DNA of 13,056 bases from JAHEDH01 sp965364515. Lineage in GTDB: Bacteria; Actinomycetota; Acidimicrobiia; Spongiisociales; ZC4RG35. The notes below the pieces were generated by a model. It ran no database searches. It had not been told where the DNA came from and saw only the letters and a program-made list of their open reading frames with translations. Made by a program: the position numbers and the translations under genes. The stretch spans positions 1-13,056 of the forward strand of contig CBDTXZ010000081.1 in the NCBI GenBank assembly GCA_965364515.1. Direction: 5' to 3'. Numbering within the stretch: position 1 is the stretch's first letter; each line of letters opens with the position of its first letter. Shown here piece by piece: positions 1 to 6,947 of this stretch.

Positions 1-886
1 TGGGGACCATGACCTTGGTGCAGTCGAGCAGATCGCCTTCGGATTCGGTCCGCCCATCGGTCACCACCGAGTACGGGAGCCAGTTTGCGATCGTCGAGTT
101 CCGGATGATCTCCCTGTTGGCCTCGGTCGCCTCGCGCTCTGCCCGGAGGCCGCCACCGGTCGGATACTCCCACTCGAATCCGACAGGATTCGAGTTGATC
201 GCAACCCGCAGCGAACCATCGACGAGACGAGACTGCACGTACGCACCGTCGAGGTCCACCGTTCGCACGATCTTGGGGTCGGCGAGATCGGAGATGTCGA
301 CCTCTGCGATTCGCGTGATCGACGAGCCGTAGGACGGGGCGATGTCCGCCTCCGCAGCGATCCCGAGCGGCCGCACATCCCAGACACCGCCCATGGTCAC
401 CACGGTGTCGCCTCGGAGGAACATGGCCTGCGGCCAGAAGGGCAGTTGCAGACTCCCGACGTGGGTGGCGCCGGGTTCGCCGACCTCCCAGGTCCGGATG
501 TGATCGTCGAGGGCGGTCACGATCCTGAATCCGTCCGTCTTGACGATGTCGGCCTCGTCGACGCCTTCCACTTGGACGTTGGTGTCGGTGTAGTCGCGGC
601 TCGGCGCAGGCGCGCCGCCTTCTGCCACGCCGGCATCGTCCGTCGCCGTATCGGGGGTGTCGTACCACGGGCCGCCGTACGTTCCGAGCCCGTAGGGCCC
701 GACGATCTCGAGGGCGTTGGCGATGTAGTAGTCCAACAACTCGTCACACGAGTCGAGCACGATCAGTTCGGAGGCGAACACGCCAACGGGACCGGAATCG
801 TCGTCTGTGGTGGTCGTTGCGACCTCCTGCGTGGCGCACGCCGCAGCCACGAGAGAGATCACACAGAGGGCTGCGAATCGTCGCAC
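1..886 (-). CDS. Secreted beta-propeller lipoprotein (PF09826-like), 3' end outside window
   Basis: The visible 295 codons begin at a GTG at 884-886, with GGAG six bases upstream and an in-frame TGA further upstream. The first residues form a short signal peptide ending in a lipobox-like VAAAC (Cys17), so the protein is probably lipid-anchored outside the membrane. A Thr/Asp-rich spacer follows (about residues 22-32). At about residues 102-118 lies TNVQVEGVDEADIVKTDG, the hallmark of the actinobacterial and archaeal secreted 'beta propeller domain' family (PF09826). After it come blade-like segments such as IRTWEV, AMFLRGDTVVTMGG and RIAEVDISD. Family members are usually 500-700 aa, so roughly half the protein is missing here. 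The molecular function of the family is unknown; a propeller suggests binding or scaffolding. The gene lies 64 bp downstream of the winged-helix gene on the same strand and may be co-transcribed. The family call is firm, the function open. Confidence 0.85.
   Translation of the reverse strand, partial: MRRFAALCVISLVAAACATQEVATTTTDDDSGPVGVFASELIVLDSCDELLDYYIANALEIVGPYGLGTYGGPWYDTPDTATDDAGVAEGGAPAPSRDYTDTNVQVEGVDEADIVKTDGFRIVTALDDHIRTWEVGEPGATHVGSLQLPFWPQAMFLRGDTVVTMGGVWDVRPLGIAAEADIAPSYGSSITRIAEVDISDLADPKIVRTVDLDGAYVQSRLVDGSLRVAINSNPVGFEWEYPTGGGLRAEREATEANREIIRNSTIANWLPYSVVTDGRTESEGDLLDCTKVMVP
172..195. repeat. Perfect 10-bp inverted repeat with 4-nt loop inside the lipoprotein gene
   Basis: ACTCGAATCC at 172-181 and GGATTCGAGT at 186-195 are exact reverse complements separated by GACA. 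The DNA or mRNA could form a short strong hairpin. It falls in codons for about residues 230-238 of the beta-propeller lipoprotein and is not followed by a T-run, so a terminator is unlikely. It may be chance. Confidence 0.6.
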
Positions 887-950
887 TGGTCGCTCCAAAT
901 CGTCGTGTCATCTCTGTGACGGACGAACGAAGCGTTTCGGTTCCCGGGTT

Positions 951-1232
951 TCAGCCCGACGCCGAAGCCTGCAGGGTCTCGAGGATCTCACCGATGGCGA
1001 CGTGGGATTCGATGGGGTGTCGGAGCGGGGTGTCGAGCTCCACCTGGTAGTGATTGCGCCGACCAACCCTCTCGTGAGACAGATATCCGCTCTCTTCGAG
1101 CTCCGCTACGATCCGCTGCGCAGCCCGCTCGGTGATGCCGACCCGGTCTGCGACCTCTCGCAACCGAAGGTCCGGATCCTGTGCGATACAAACGAGCACG
1201 TGTGCGTGATTCGTGAAGAACGTCCAACTCAT
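951..1232 (-). CDS. Small winged helix-turn-helix transcriptional regulator (MarR/ArsR-like fold)
   Basis: A 93-aa protein starting MSWTFFTNHAHVLVCIAQDP. The ATG at 1230-1232 was chosen because GAGGTG lies six bases upstream and the N-terminus matches the usual 'W-F-TNHAHVL-CIA-DP' start of this actinobacterial regulator family. Residues 23-50 form a helix-turn-helix (LREVADRVGITERAAQRIVAELEESGYL, a typical recognition helix at ITERAAQRIVAEL). HERVGRRNHYQV at 53-64 is the beta-hairpin wing. The tail LRHPIESHVAIGEILETL is probably a dimerisation helix. There is no ligand domain, and I see no metal-binding cysteine cluster (one Cys, C15), so the signal cannot be read from the sequence. The gene is divergent from the Mrp antiporter operon across 75 bp. 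Its promoter region shares a 36-nt element with the downstream usp operon, which makes autoregulation and control of both antiporter operons plausible; that is inference. The reading frame stays open far upstream antisense to mrpA, but that part is a shadow. Confidence 0.88.
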   Translation of the reverse strand: MSWTFFTNHAHVLVCIAQDPDLRLREVADRVGITERAAQRIVAELEESGYLSHERVGRRNHYQVELDTPLRHPIESHVAIGEILETLQASASG

Positions 1233-1263
1233 GCATTCACCTCGTGGCGCCGAGTCATCATAT

Positions 1264-1299
1264 ACGACGATTATAACCCGTATTGAAATTCGTGTAATC
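1264..1299 (-). promoter_or_regulatory. Promoter/operator of the winged-helix gene, copy 1 of a shared 36-nt element
   Basis: Read on the minus strand the element begins GATTACACGAA. It has TTACAC (-35-like, 1292-1297), 16 bases, then a perfect TATAAT (-10, 1270-1275). Transcription would begin near 1263, about 30 nt before the regulator's ATG. ACACG and CGGGT ten bases apart form an imperfect inverted repeat, flanked by GATTA and TATAATC. Twenty-seven of 36 positions match the element at 6946-6981. The motif could be a regulator site, a sigma-specific promoter, or both. GGGTTA just upstream of the -10 also recalls SigB-type promoters, a weaker reading. Confidence 0.7.
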
Positions 1300-1307
1300 T
1301 CCTTCGC
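1271..1307 (+). promoter_or_regulatory. Likely mrp operon promoter giving a leaderless or near-leaderless mRNA
   Basis: On the plus strand TTATAA (1271-1276) and TGTAAT (1293-1298) are separated by 16 bases and could act as -35 and -10. The -10 then ends only nine bases before the mrpA ATG at 1308. No Shine-Dalgarno is present: the bases just before the ATG are CTCCTTCGC, which is pyrimidine-rich. Leaderless initiation, common in actinobacteria, is the simplest explanation. This promoter would occupy the same DNA as the divergent promoter of the regulator gene, so one bound protein could block both. Confidence 0.5.
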
Positions 1308-3584
1308 ATGCTTGCTCTCGTAGTCGGGCACGCCCTCCTCGCACTCGTGTTGGTGTCGGCGCGCCATCGCGTCGGGCGATCCGCCTTCCTGATCGGGGCA
1401 CTCGGCCCCGCCGCGACGCTCGGATACGCCATCACCCGTCTCCCCGAGACGCTCGACGGCGCCACGATCACATCGAGGGTCGCCTGGGTGCCGAGCCTCG
1501 ATCTCACATTCGACCTCGCACTCGACGCCTACGGATCGGTGTTCCTCCTCGTCATCGGAGGAGCCGGCGTTGCCATCTTCCTGCACGCCGCCCGTTACTT
1601 CGACGGGTCGGCAAAGGCCGCGACCTTCGCCGGGACGATGACCCTGTTCGCCGGAGCGATGACTGGGATCGTGGTGTCCGATCACCTGCTCTCGGTCTTC
1701 GTGTTCTGGGAGCTGACCACCATCACGTCCTATCTGCTGATCGGCTATTCGGATCACCTCGCCAGAGCACGATCGGCGGCGCTGCATGCGGCGCTGGTCA
1801 CCGGCGCCGGAGGACTCGCGCTCCTCGGAGGCCTGGTCATCCTGGCCCAGGAGTCGGGCACCTACCTGATCTCCGAGATGAGCGCGACGCTCGAGGCCGG
1901 GCCGGTGACAACGGTCGCCTTCGCCCTCATCCTCCTCGGGGCAATCACCAAGTCCGCCCAGTTCCCGTTTCACGGCTGGCTCCCCGGAGCGATGGCCGCC
2001 CCCACTCCTGCAAGCGCGTTCCTCCACTCGGCAACGATGGTCAAGGCCGGGATCTTCCTCGTCGGGAAGGTCGGGTTCCTGGCGGTCGCAGCGACCGAGT
2101 GGTGGTTCACCACCGTCGCCGTCATCGGGTTCACCACGATGATCATCGGCGGCTGGACCGCACTCCGACAGAACGACCTCAAGCTCCTGCTCGCCTACGG
2201 CACGGTCTCTCAACTCGGCTTTCTCTTCGTTCTGATCGGCGCGGGCGAGCGGAACCTGGTGTTCGGTGGCCTGGCACTGCTCGTTGCGCACGCAGCGTTC
2301 AAGGCGAGCCTGTTCATGACGGTCGGCGTCATCGACAAGCTGACCGGCACCCGGGACCTCAGACTGCTCGACGGACTCCGCACCAGCCAGCCGGTCGTCT
2401 TCTGGACCGCCATCGCCGCCACGGCTTCGATGTCCGCACTTCCGCTCACGTTCGGTTTCGCTGCGAAGGAAGCTGCCTTCGACGCCCTCATCGACCGGGG
2501 ACCGACGCTCATCATCGTCGCAACACTCGCTTCGGCGCTCACGGTCACCTACTCGATACGTTTCCTCGTCGGAGCGTTCGGTGCCGCATCGTCCCGGGAG
2601 GAGCCTGCCACCGCCCCGACCGGAACTCGCTGGGGACTCATCGGCCCGGCAAGCGTCCTCGCCGCCGTCGGCATCGGACTCGGCCTCGTGCCCTCCTGGA
2701 CCAAAGGTCTGTTCGAGTCTGCGGGAGCAGCCGTTCCCGGCTCGGTGTCCTCGAAGCTGGCCGTGTGGCCTGGCTTCGTTCCGGCCCTCGCCTTCTCCCT
2801 GGCGTCGCTCGCAATCGGAGCAGCCATCGCATTCACACCGCGCCTCATCGACGCGATCAGCGGATCGCAACAGACGCTGCCAGCGGCGGATGCCGTGTTC
2901 GCCAATTCGGTGCGGCGCCTGATCACCGGGGCCGACCGCGTGAGCGGCACCATCCAGAATGGGTCGCTGCCCGCCTATCTCGGCACGATCCTGTTCGTTG
3001 CGGTCGCCCTCCCGATGACTGCGCTCGTGGACGTGCAGGATCTCGAGGTGCCTGCGATCGGCTCGGGCATCGAGACGCTCATCGCGCTCGTGATCCTGGC
3101 GGCCACCATCGGCCTGGTCGGCGTTCGGCGTCGATTCGCCGCCATCATCCTGCTCGGAGCGGTCGGATACGGGCTGGCAGGCCTGTATCTGCTCCTCGGC
3201 GGACCCGATCTCGCCGTCACCCAACTGCTGGTCGAGACACTGGTCATCGGCCTCTTCGCTCTCGTGCTCAGACGACTCCCGGCGGGCTTCGCACGGCTGC
3301 GCCTCCAGCCGATACGCGTCGCCGTCGCCGCAGCAGTGGCCACCTTCGTGTTCATCCTCGGTCTCGGCTTCGCCTCGACGACGCCCGAACCCGTCGCAAC
3401 CCAGGAGTATCTGGCCAGATCCGTCTCGGAAGCCCAGGGACAGAACGTCGTGAACGTCATCCTGGTGGACTTCAGGGGGCTCGACACCCTTGGCGAGATC
3501 ACGGTTCTCGCAATCGCCGCCATCGGAGCGGCCGGTCTCGTGCTGCCGATCGTCAGGGCGAAGAAGGAGGAGGACGCAGCATGA
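1308..3584 (+). CDS. mrpA: Mrp Na+/H+ antiporter subunit A (MrpA/MnhA)
   Basis: 758-aa polytopic membrane protein, the largest subunit of the Mrp (CPA3) antiporter and a homologue of complex I NuoL. It helps exchange cytoplasmic Na+ for external H+. LLSVFVFWELTTITSYLLIGY places the conserved proton-path glutamate at E135. TKSAQFPFHGWLPGAMAAPTPASAFLHS (214-241) carries K215 and H222, the transport hallmark of the family. K246, K292 and K333 lie in later helices. About 590-665 is a DUF4040-like section (GGPDLAVTQLLVETL). About 711-745 is the NVVNVILVDFRGLDTLGEITVLAIAAIG segment typical of the MrpA C-terminus. At 758 aa it is like seven-gene Mrp systems, without the longer A-B fusion seen in some bacteria. 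The ATG at 1308 has an in-frame TGA upstream (1284-1286) and no Shine-Dalgarno, pointing to leaderless translation. It overlaps mrpB by ATGA. Confidence 0.96.
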   Translation: MLALVVGHALLALVLVSARHRVGRSAFLIGALGPAATLGYAITRLPETLDGATITSRVAWVPSLDLTFDLALDAYGSVFLLVIGGAGVAIFLHAARYFDGSAKAATFAGTMTLFAGAMTGIVVSDHLLSVFVFWELTTITSYLLIGYSDHLARARSAALHAALVTGAGGLALLGGLVILAQESGTYLISEMSATLEAGPVTTVAFALILLGAITKSAQFPFHGWLPGAMAAPTPASAFLHSATMVKAGIFLVGKVGFLAVAATEWWFTTVAVIGFTTMIIGGWTALRQNDLKLLLAYGTVSQLGFLFVLIGAGERNLVFGGLALLVAHAAFKASLFMTVGVIDKLTGTRDLRLLDGLRTSQPVVFWTAIAATASMSALPLTFGFAAKEAAFDALIDRGPTLIIVATLASALTVTYSIRFLVGAFGAASSREEPATAPTGTRWGLIGPASVLAAVGIGLGLVPSWTKGLFESAGAAVPGSVSSKLAVWPGFVPALAFSLASLAIGAAIAFTPRLIDAISGSQQTLPAADAVFANSVRRLITGADRVSGTIQNGSLPAYLGTILFVAVALPMTALVDVQDLEVPAIGSGIETLIALVILAATIGLVGVRRRFAAIILLGAVGYGLAGLYLLLGGPDLAVTQLLVETLVIGLFALVLRRLPAGFARLRLQPIRVAVAAAVATFVFILGLGFASTTPEPVATQEYLARSVSEAQGQNVVNVILVDFRGLDTLGEITVLAIAAIGAAGLVLPIVRAKKEEDAA

Positions 3585-4042
3585 AACCGGCGCGCCACTC
3601 CACGATCCTCGACGCCGGCATCGCCGTCGTGTCCGGCCCGATCCTGGTGTTCTCGATCTATCTGCTCGCAGCAGGCCACAACCAACCGGGGGGCGGGTTC
3701 GCCGGCGGCCTCGTCGCGGGCGTCTTCATCCTGCTCGCCTGGGCCGGAGGCGGGACCGCACTCGTGAATCGCCTGATCCCGTTCCGTTCCTCCGCCCTGA
3801 TGGGCACCGGCCTGTCGATCGCTGCACTGACAGCGATCGTGCCGCTGTTCCTCGGTCTCGGCTTTCTCGAATCGGGCTACGTCGAGATCGACGTGCCGGT
3901 CGTCGGCACGGTGAAGCTGGTCTCCGCAGTGCTGTTCGATCTCGGCGTCTACCTGCTCGTCATCGGTATGGCGCTGCGCCTCGTGGTCGGTCTCGGCGAG
4001 GCCGCTCCCTCCGTCGAGGAACCGGAGGAAGGGCACGCATGA
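3581..4042 (+). CDS. mrpB: Mrp antiporter subunit B (MrpB/MnhB)
   Basis: 153-aa membrane subunit with about four helices. The family signature is plain: ILVFSIYLLAAGHNQPGGGFAGGLVAGVFILLAW (21-54), containing the near-invariant GHNQPGGGFAGG turn, then a helix around SALMGTGLSIAALTAIVPLFLGL. VKLVSAVLFDLGVYLLVIGMALRLV (111-135) is the last conserved helix. MrpB is required for a functional complex but is not itself a known ion-transport subunit. A strong GGAGGAGG precedes the ATG at 3581, which overlaps the mrpA stop. The C-terminus is acidic (SVEEPEEGHA). It overlaps mrpC by ATGA, so translational coupling is expected. Confidence 0.96.
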   Translation: MKPARHSTILDAGIAVVSGPILVFSIYLLAAGHNQPGGGFAGGLVAGVFILLAWAGGGTALVNRLIPFRSSALMGTGLSIAALTAIVPLFLGLGFLESGYVEIDVPVVGTVKLVSAVLFDLGVYLLVIGMALRLVVGLGEAAPSVEEPEEGHA

Positions 4043-4404
4043 CGCTGATCAGTCTCCTCGTCGTGTCGCTGCTCTTCGGCGTCGGAACGTTTCTGCTCCT
4101 GCAGCGGTCGCTGGCGAAGGTGATCATCGGACTGGCGCTGCTCTCACACGGGGCCAACCTCTTCATCCTGTTGAGCTCATCGCGCATCGGCGCTCCGCCG
4201 GTGCTCTCGGAGGGCGTCGATCCGGGGACGGTCTCCGACCCGCTCCCCCAGGCGATGGTGCTGACGGCGATCGTCATCACCTTCGGCGTGACGGCTTTCC
4301 TGCTGGGCCTGGCACTACGCAGCTACCTGCTGACCGGCTCAGACGAGGTCGAGGACGACCTCGAAGATCGCAGAATCGCTGCGAGCGGCGAGACATCGAC
4401 ATGA
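4039..4404 (+). CDS. mrpC: Mrp antiporter subunit C (MrpC/MnhC, NuoK-like)
   Basis: 121-aa three-helix protein homologous to NuoK of respiratory complex I. The sequence shows helix 1 (ISLLVVSLLFGVGTFLLL), then KVIIGLALLSHGANLFILLSS (27-47), and DPLPQAMVLTAIVITFGVTAFLLGLALR (67-94). The DPLPQALVLTAIVI-type stretch is diagnostic of MrpC. The tail, residues 101-121, is hydrophilic and strongly acidic (SDEVEDDLED). It starts at an ATG overlapping the mrpB stop, with GGAGGAAGGG ahead, and overlaps mrpD by ATGA. The length is typical for the family. Confidence 0.96.
   Translation: MTLISLLVVSLLFGVGTFLLLQRSLAKVIIGLALLSHGANLFILLSSSRIGAPPVLSEGVDPGTVSDPLPQAMVLTAIVITFGVTAFLLGLALRSYLLTGSDEVEDDLEDRRIAASGETST
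4344..4363. repeat. 8-bp inverted repeat at the 3' end of mrpC
   Basis: CGAGGTCG (4344-4351) and CGACCTCG (4356-4363) are exact complements around a 4-base loop AGGA. The repeat encodes part of the acidic tail of MrpC, just upstream of the mrpD start. No T-run follows. A hairpin here could tune mRNA stability or coupling, but the words are simple GA/TC-rich ones that high-GC codon use makes readily. Confidence 0.4.
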
Positions 4405-5867
4405 GCTGGCTCCTCCCCGCACTCGTCACGGCCCCGCTCTTGGGCGCCGCCCTCACCCTGGTCGTCGGTCGCCGACTGGTCGCACAACGACTCATCACGC
4501 TCGGGATCGTCGGTGGCACTGCGGTCGGAGCCGCAGTCCTCCTCTTCCACGTCGACGACCTCGGACCGCTGACCGCTCAAATGGGCGGCTGGCCGGCGCC
4601 ATTCGGAATCACCCTGATTGCAGACCGGTTCTCTGCGATCGTCCTCACCGTGTCGGCATTGATGCTGGTCGCCGTGCTCGTCTACGCCATGGCACAGCTG
4701 GGTCGCGACGCAATCGACTGGTGGTTCCACACCAAGTATCTGACGCTCACCGCCGGCGTCACCCTGTCCCTCCTCACCGGGGACCTGTTCAACCTCTTCG
4801 TCGGGTTCGAGGTGATGCTCGTCTCGAGCTATGTCCTGCTGACGGTTCGATCGACCGAGCGAGAGATCCGATCGACGATGACCTACGTGGTGATCAACCT
4901 GCTCGCATCGGCGCTCTTCCTCGTGATGGTCGCCTACACCTACGGCATCACTGCGACGGTGAACCTCGCAGATCTGTCACTTCGTCTCGCCGAGGTCGAC
5001 CCGGCGGCCGCTCGGACACTCAGCTTGCTGATGCTGGTGGTGTTCGGGATCAAGGCCGCCCTGTTCCCGCTGTTCATGTGGCTCCCCGACTCGTATCCGA
5101 CCGCCCCGACACCGGTGACCGCGATCTTTGCCGGCCTGCTCACGAAAGTGGGCGTCTTCGTCATCATCCGAACCCAGACCCTGCTGTTCCCCTCCGACGA
5201 ACCGTCCGGATTGCTGCTGTTCGTCGCCGGAGCCACCATGTTCGTGGGGGTGCTGGGCGCAATTGCGCAGAACGACGTCAAGCGCATCCTCAGCTTTCAC
5301 ATCGTGAGCCAGATCGGCTACATGATCATGGGTCTCGGCATGCTGTCGGTTGCGGGCATCGCCGCAGCGGTGCTCTACATCACCCACCACATCATCGTCA
5401 AGACGGGGCTCTTCCTCGTCGCCGGTGTCGTCGAGGCCGAATACGGCGAAGGCGGCCTCGACCGGACCGGCGGGCTCCTGCACCGCCGACCGGTCGTTGC
5501 GGCCCTGTTCCTCCCGCTCGCTCTCAGCCTGGCGGGGATCCCTCCGTTCAGCGGTTTCGTCGCGAAGCTGGCGCTCGTCCAAGAGGGGCTGGCACTGGGA
5601 CGCGGGGCGATCGTCGCCGTGAGTCTGGCGGTGAGCGTTCTCACGTTGTTCTCCATGACGAAGATCTGGGGCGCCACGTTCTGGGGAGAAGAGCGGGAAG
5701 GAGCCGGGACGGCCAAACCCATGCAAGTCGCGACGACCGGCGCCGTGCTCGTACTGAGTCTCGCGGTGGCAGCCGCAGCCGGCCCATTGAGCGAGCTCAG
5801 CCTGCGGGCTGCGGCCGAGTTGAAGGATCCGGCGGTGTATGTCGCCGCCGTGTTGGGGGGTGGCTGA
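4401..5867 (+). CDS. mrpD: Mrp antiporter subunit D (MrpD/MnhD)
   Basis: 488-aa polytopic subunit of the NuoL/M/N antiporter-like family; with MrpA it forms the ion-translocating core. LFNLFVGFEVMLVSSYVLL (129-147) places the essential helix-5 glutamate at E137. VVFGIKAALFPLFMWLPDSYPTAPTPVTAIFAGLLTKVG (213-251) carries K218 and K249 with the family's 'PxAPTPVTAxFAGLLTKVG' signature. NDVKRILSFHIVSQIGYMIMGLG and ITHHIIVKTGLFLVAG follow, with the conserved second lysine and the histidine pair. LSLAGIPPFSGFVAKLALV is the usual late-helix motif. The ATG overlaps the mrpC stop. The next gene is mrpF, whereas in most Mrp operons mrpE follows. Confidence 0.96.
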   Translation: MSWLLPALVTAPLLGAALTLVVGRRLVAQRLITLGIVGGTAVGAAVLLFHVDDLGPLTAQMGGWPAPFGITLIADRFSAIVLTVSALMLVAVLVYAMAQLGRDAIDWWFHTKYLTLTAGVTLSLLTGDLFNLFVGFEVMLVSSYVLLTVRSTEREIRSTMTYVVINLLASALFLVMVAYTYGITATVNLADLSLRLAEVDPAAARTLSLLMLVVFGIKAALFPLFMWLPDSYPTAPTPVTAIFAGLLTKVGVFVIIRTQTLLFPSDEPSGLLLFVAGATMFVGVLGAIAQNDVKRILSFHIVSQIGYMIMGLGMLSVAGIAAAVLYITHHIIVKTGLFLVAGVVEAEYGEGGLDRTGGLLHRRPVVAALFLPLALSLAGIPPFSGFVAKLALVQEGLALGRGAIVAVSLAVSVLTLFSMTKIWGATFWGEEREGAGTAKPMQVATTGAVLVLSLAVAAAAGPLSELSLRAAAELKDPAVYVAAVLGGG

Positions 5868-5868
5868 C

Positions 5869-6132
5869 GTGGACGCCCTCGTGACCACGTGCCAAGTTGC
5901 TCTCGGTCTCGCAGCGCTCCTTGCGATCGCACGCGCCATCAAGGGCCCGTCGATCGTCGACCGGATCGTCGCCGTGGATCTCGTGCTGCTGCTGCTCGCC
6001 GCCGGCATCGGCGCAGAGTCGGCGCGCTCGGGTTCTGAGCTGTACTCCGCAATTGCGATTCTGGTTGCGCTCGTCGCTTTCGTGGGAACGGTGCTCGTCG
6101 CACGCTTCGTCGAGTGGAGGGACGTGCCATGA
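5869..6132 (+). CDS. mrpF: Mrp antiporter subunit F (MrpF/MnhF)
   Basis: 87-aa three-helix subunit. ARAIKGPSIVDRIVAVDLVLLLLAAGIG (21-48) contains the conserved GPSxxDRIxAxD motif, with D31 and D37 probably near the sodium path. ELYSAIAILVALVAFVGTVLVARF (57-80) is the last helix. I chose the GTG at 5869, one base after the mrpD stop, because GGGGGGTGG lies a few bases upstream and the protein length then fits the family. A GTG at 5860 (three residues longer) or an ATG at 5839 would overlap mrpD and cannot be excluded. It overlaps the next gene by ATGA. Confidence 0.92.
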   Translation: MDALVTTCQVALGLAALLAIARAIKGPSIVDRIVAVDLVLLLLAAGIGAESARSGSELYSAIAILVALVAFVGTVLVARFVEWRDVP

Positions 6133-6947
6133 CCGTCGTCGGAGGGATCGTCATGCTGGCAGGAGTGATCCTCGCAGTCCTGGCGGCATTCGGGGTGTGG
6201 CGTTTCCCGACCACGATGTCGCGCATGCACGCGGCTACCAAGGCCGCATCGCTCGGTCTCGCCCTCGTCGTCCTCGGGTCGGGGATCGCCGCCGCATCGC
6301 CGGGCATCGTGGGCATCGGCCTGCTGACCTCGGCGTTGCTGTTCTTGACCGCCCCGGTCTCCGGGCATCTCCTCGGGCGAGCCGCCTATCTCACCGGCTC
6401 GGAGCGATACCGGGTGGACGATCTCATCGGCGTGGATCCTCCCCGCCTCCAACTCGACCCGCCAGCACAGGTCGACTTCTCGATCGCTCGATGGCTGGGA
6501 CTGGTGGCCGTCTGGGTGCTTCTCTGGCGGGATCTCTCGGTCGGGACGCTCATCGGGGGCGCCGGAGTCGGCTTCGCCCTCGAGGTGGGGAGACGAAGCG
6601 TGTCGAAGCCGCTCCCAGTGCGCATCGGTGGGCTGGTGCGCTTCGCCGCCTACTACTTCGCCGCGCTCGCCAAGTCGAACGCTCAGGTGGCATGGGAGGT
6701 GGCGACCCCACTCCACGACGAGATCGAAGAGGCGATCGTCGGCGTCCCGCTGTCCGTGAGCTCTCCCCAGGCGGCTCTCCTCGTTGCGAATGCAGTCACG
6801 TTCACACCTGGAACGCTGACTGTCGAGCTGTCCGGAGAACCACTGACGCTCTACGCCCATGTTCTCCACTTCGAAGGAGAAGCTCCACTCCGCGAGGAGA
6901 TCAATCGGTTGGAACGTCTGGCCGACGGCGTATTCGTACGCAATTGA
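6129..6947 (+). CDS. MrpG-MrpE fusion subunit of the Mrp antiporter
   Basis: 272 aa that read as two Mrp subunits in one chain. Residues 1-90 are MrpG (PhaG_MnhG_YufB family): VVGGIVMLAGVILAVLAAFGVWRFPTTMSRMHAATKAASLGLAL, then a third helix ending LLFLTAPVSGHLLGRAAY. The RFPTTMSRMHAATKAASLG stretch is the MrpG signature. Residues 91-117 are a hydrophilic linker. Residues 118-272 are MrpE: two membrane helices, then VRIGGLVRFAAYYFAALAKSNAQVAWEV and the soluble part with SPQAALLVANAVTFTPGTLTVEL and LYAHVLHFEG, all typical of MnhE. No stop, frameshift or start-like junction interrupts the linker. The ATG at 6129 overlaps the mrpF stop and has GGAGG upstream; a GTG at 6114 would add five residues. 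MrpE normally lies between D and F as a separate protein. Confidence 0.93.
   Translation: MTVVGGIVMLAGVILAVLAAFGVWRFPTTMSRMHAATKAASLGLALVVLGSGIAAASPGIVGIGLLTSALLFLTAPVSGHLLGRAAYLTGSERYRVDDLIGVDPPRLQLDPPAQVDFSIARWLGLVAVWVLLWRDLSVGTLIGGAGVGFALEVGRRSVSKPLPVRIGGLVRFAAYYFAALAKSNAQVAWEVATPLHDEIEEAIVGVPLSVSSPQAALLVANAVTFTPGTLTVELSGEPLTLYAHVLHFEGEAPLREEINRLERLADGVFVRN

Noticed and set aside
446..919. Plus-strand open frames within the first kilobase
   Set aside because: They are antisense to the beta-propeller lipoprotein, which has a signal peptide and a diagnostic family motif on the minus strand.
903..945. Short inverted repeats between the winged-helix and lipoprotein genes (GTCA/TGAC and AACG/CGTT)
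   Set aside because: Arms are only four bases and are not followed by a T-run; too weak to call a terminator or operator.
1233..3224. Long open frame antisense to mrpA, continuous with the winged-helix gene (757 codons in total)
   Set aside because: Its product is Arg/Glu/Gly/Asp-rich with no domain outside the last 93 residues, as expected of the mirror of a high-GC membrane gene. The real start is at 1232, where a ribosome site and the family N-terminus coincide.
2099..3580. Open frame on the plus strand preceding and continuous with mrpB
   Set aside because: It lies out of frame inside mrpA and is Arg/Pro/His-rich. Only the part from 3581 matches MrpB and has a ribosome site.
4977..6869. 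630-codon open frame on the minus strand across mrpD, mrpF and mrpG-E
   Set aside because: Composition is dominated by Arg, Asp, Gln and His with no recognisable motif, and the opposite strand is fully occupied by confidently identified Mrp genes.
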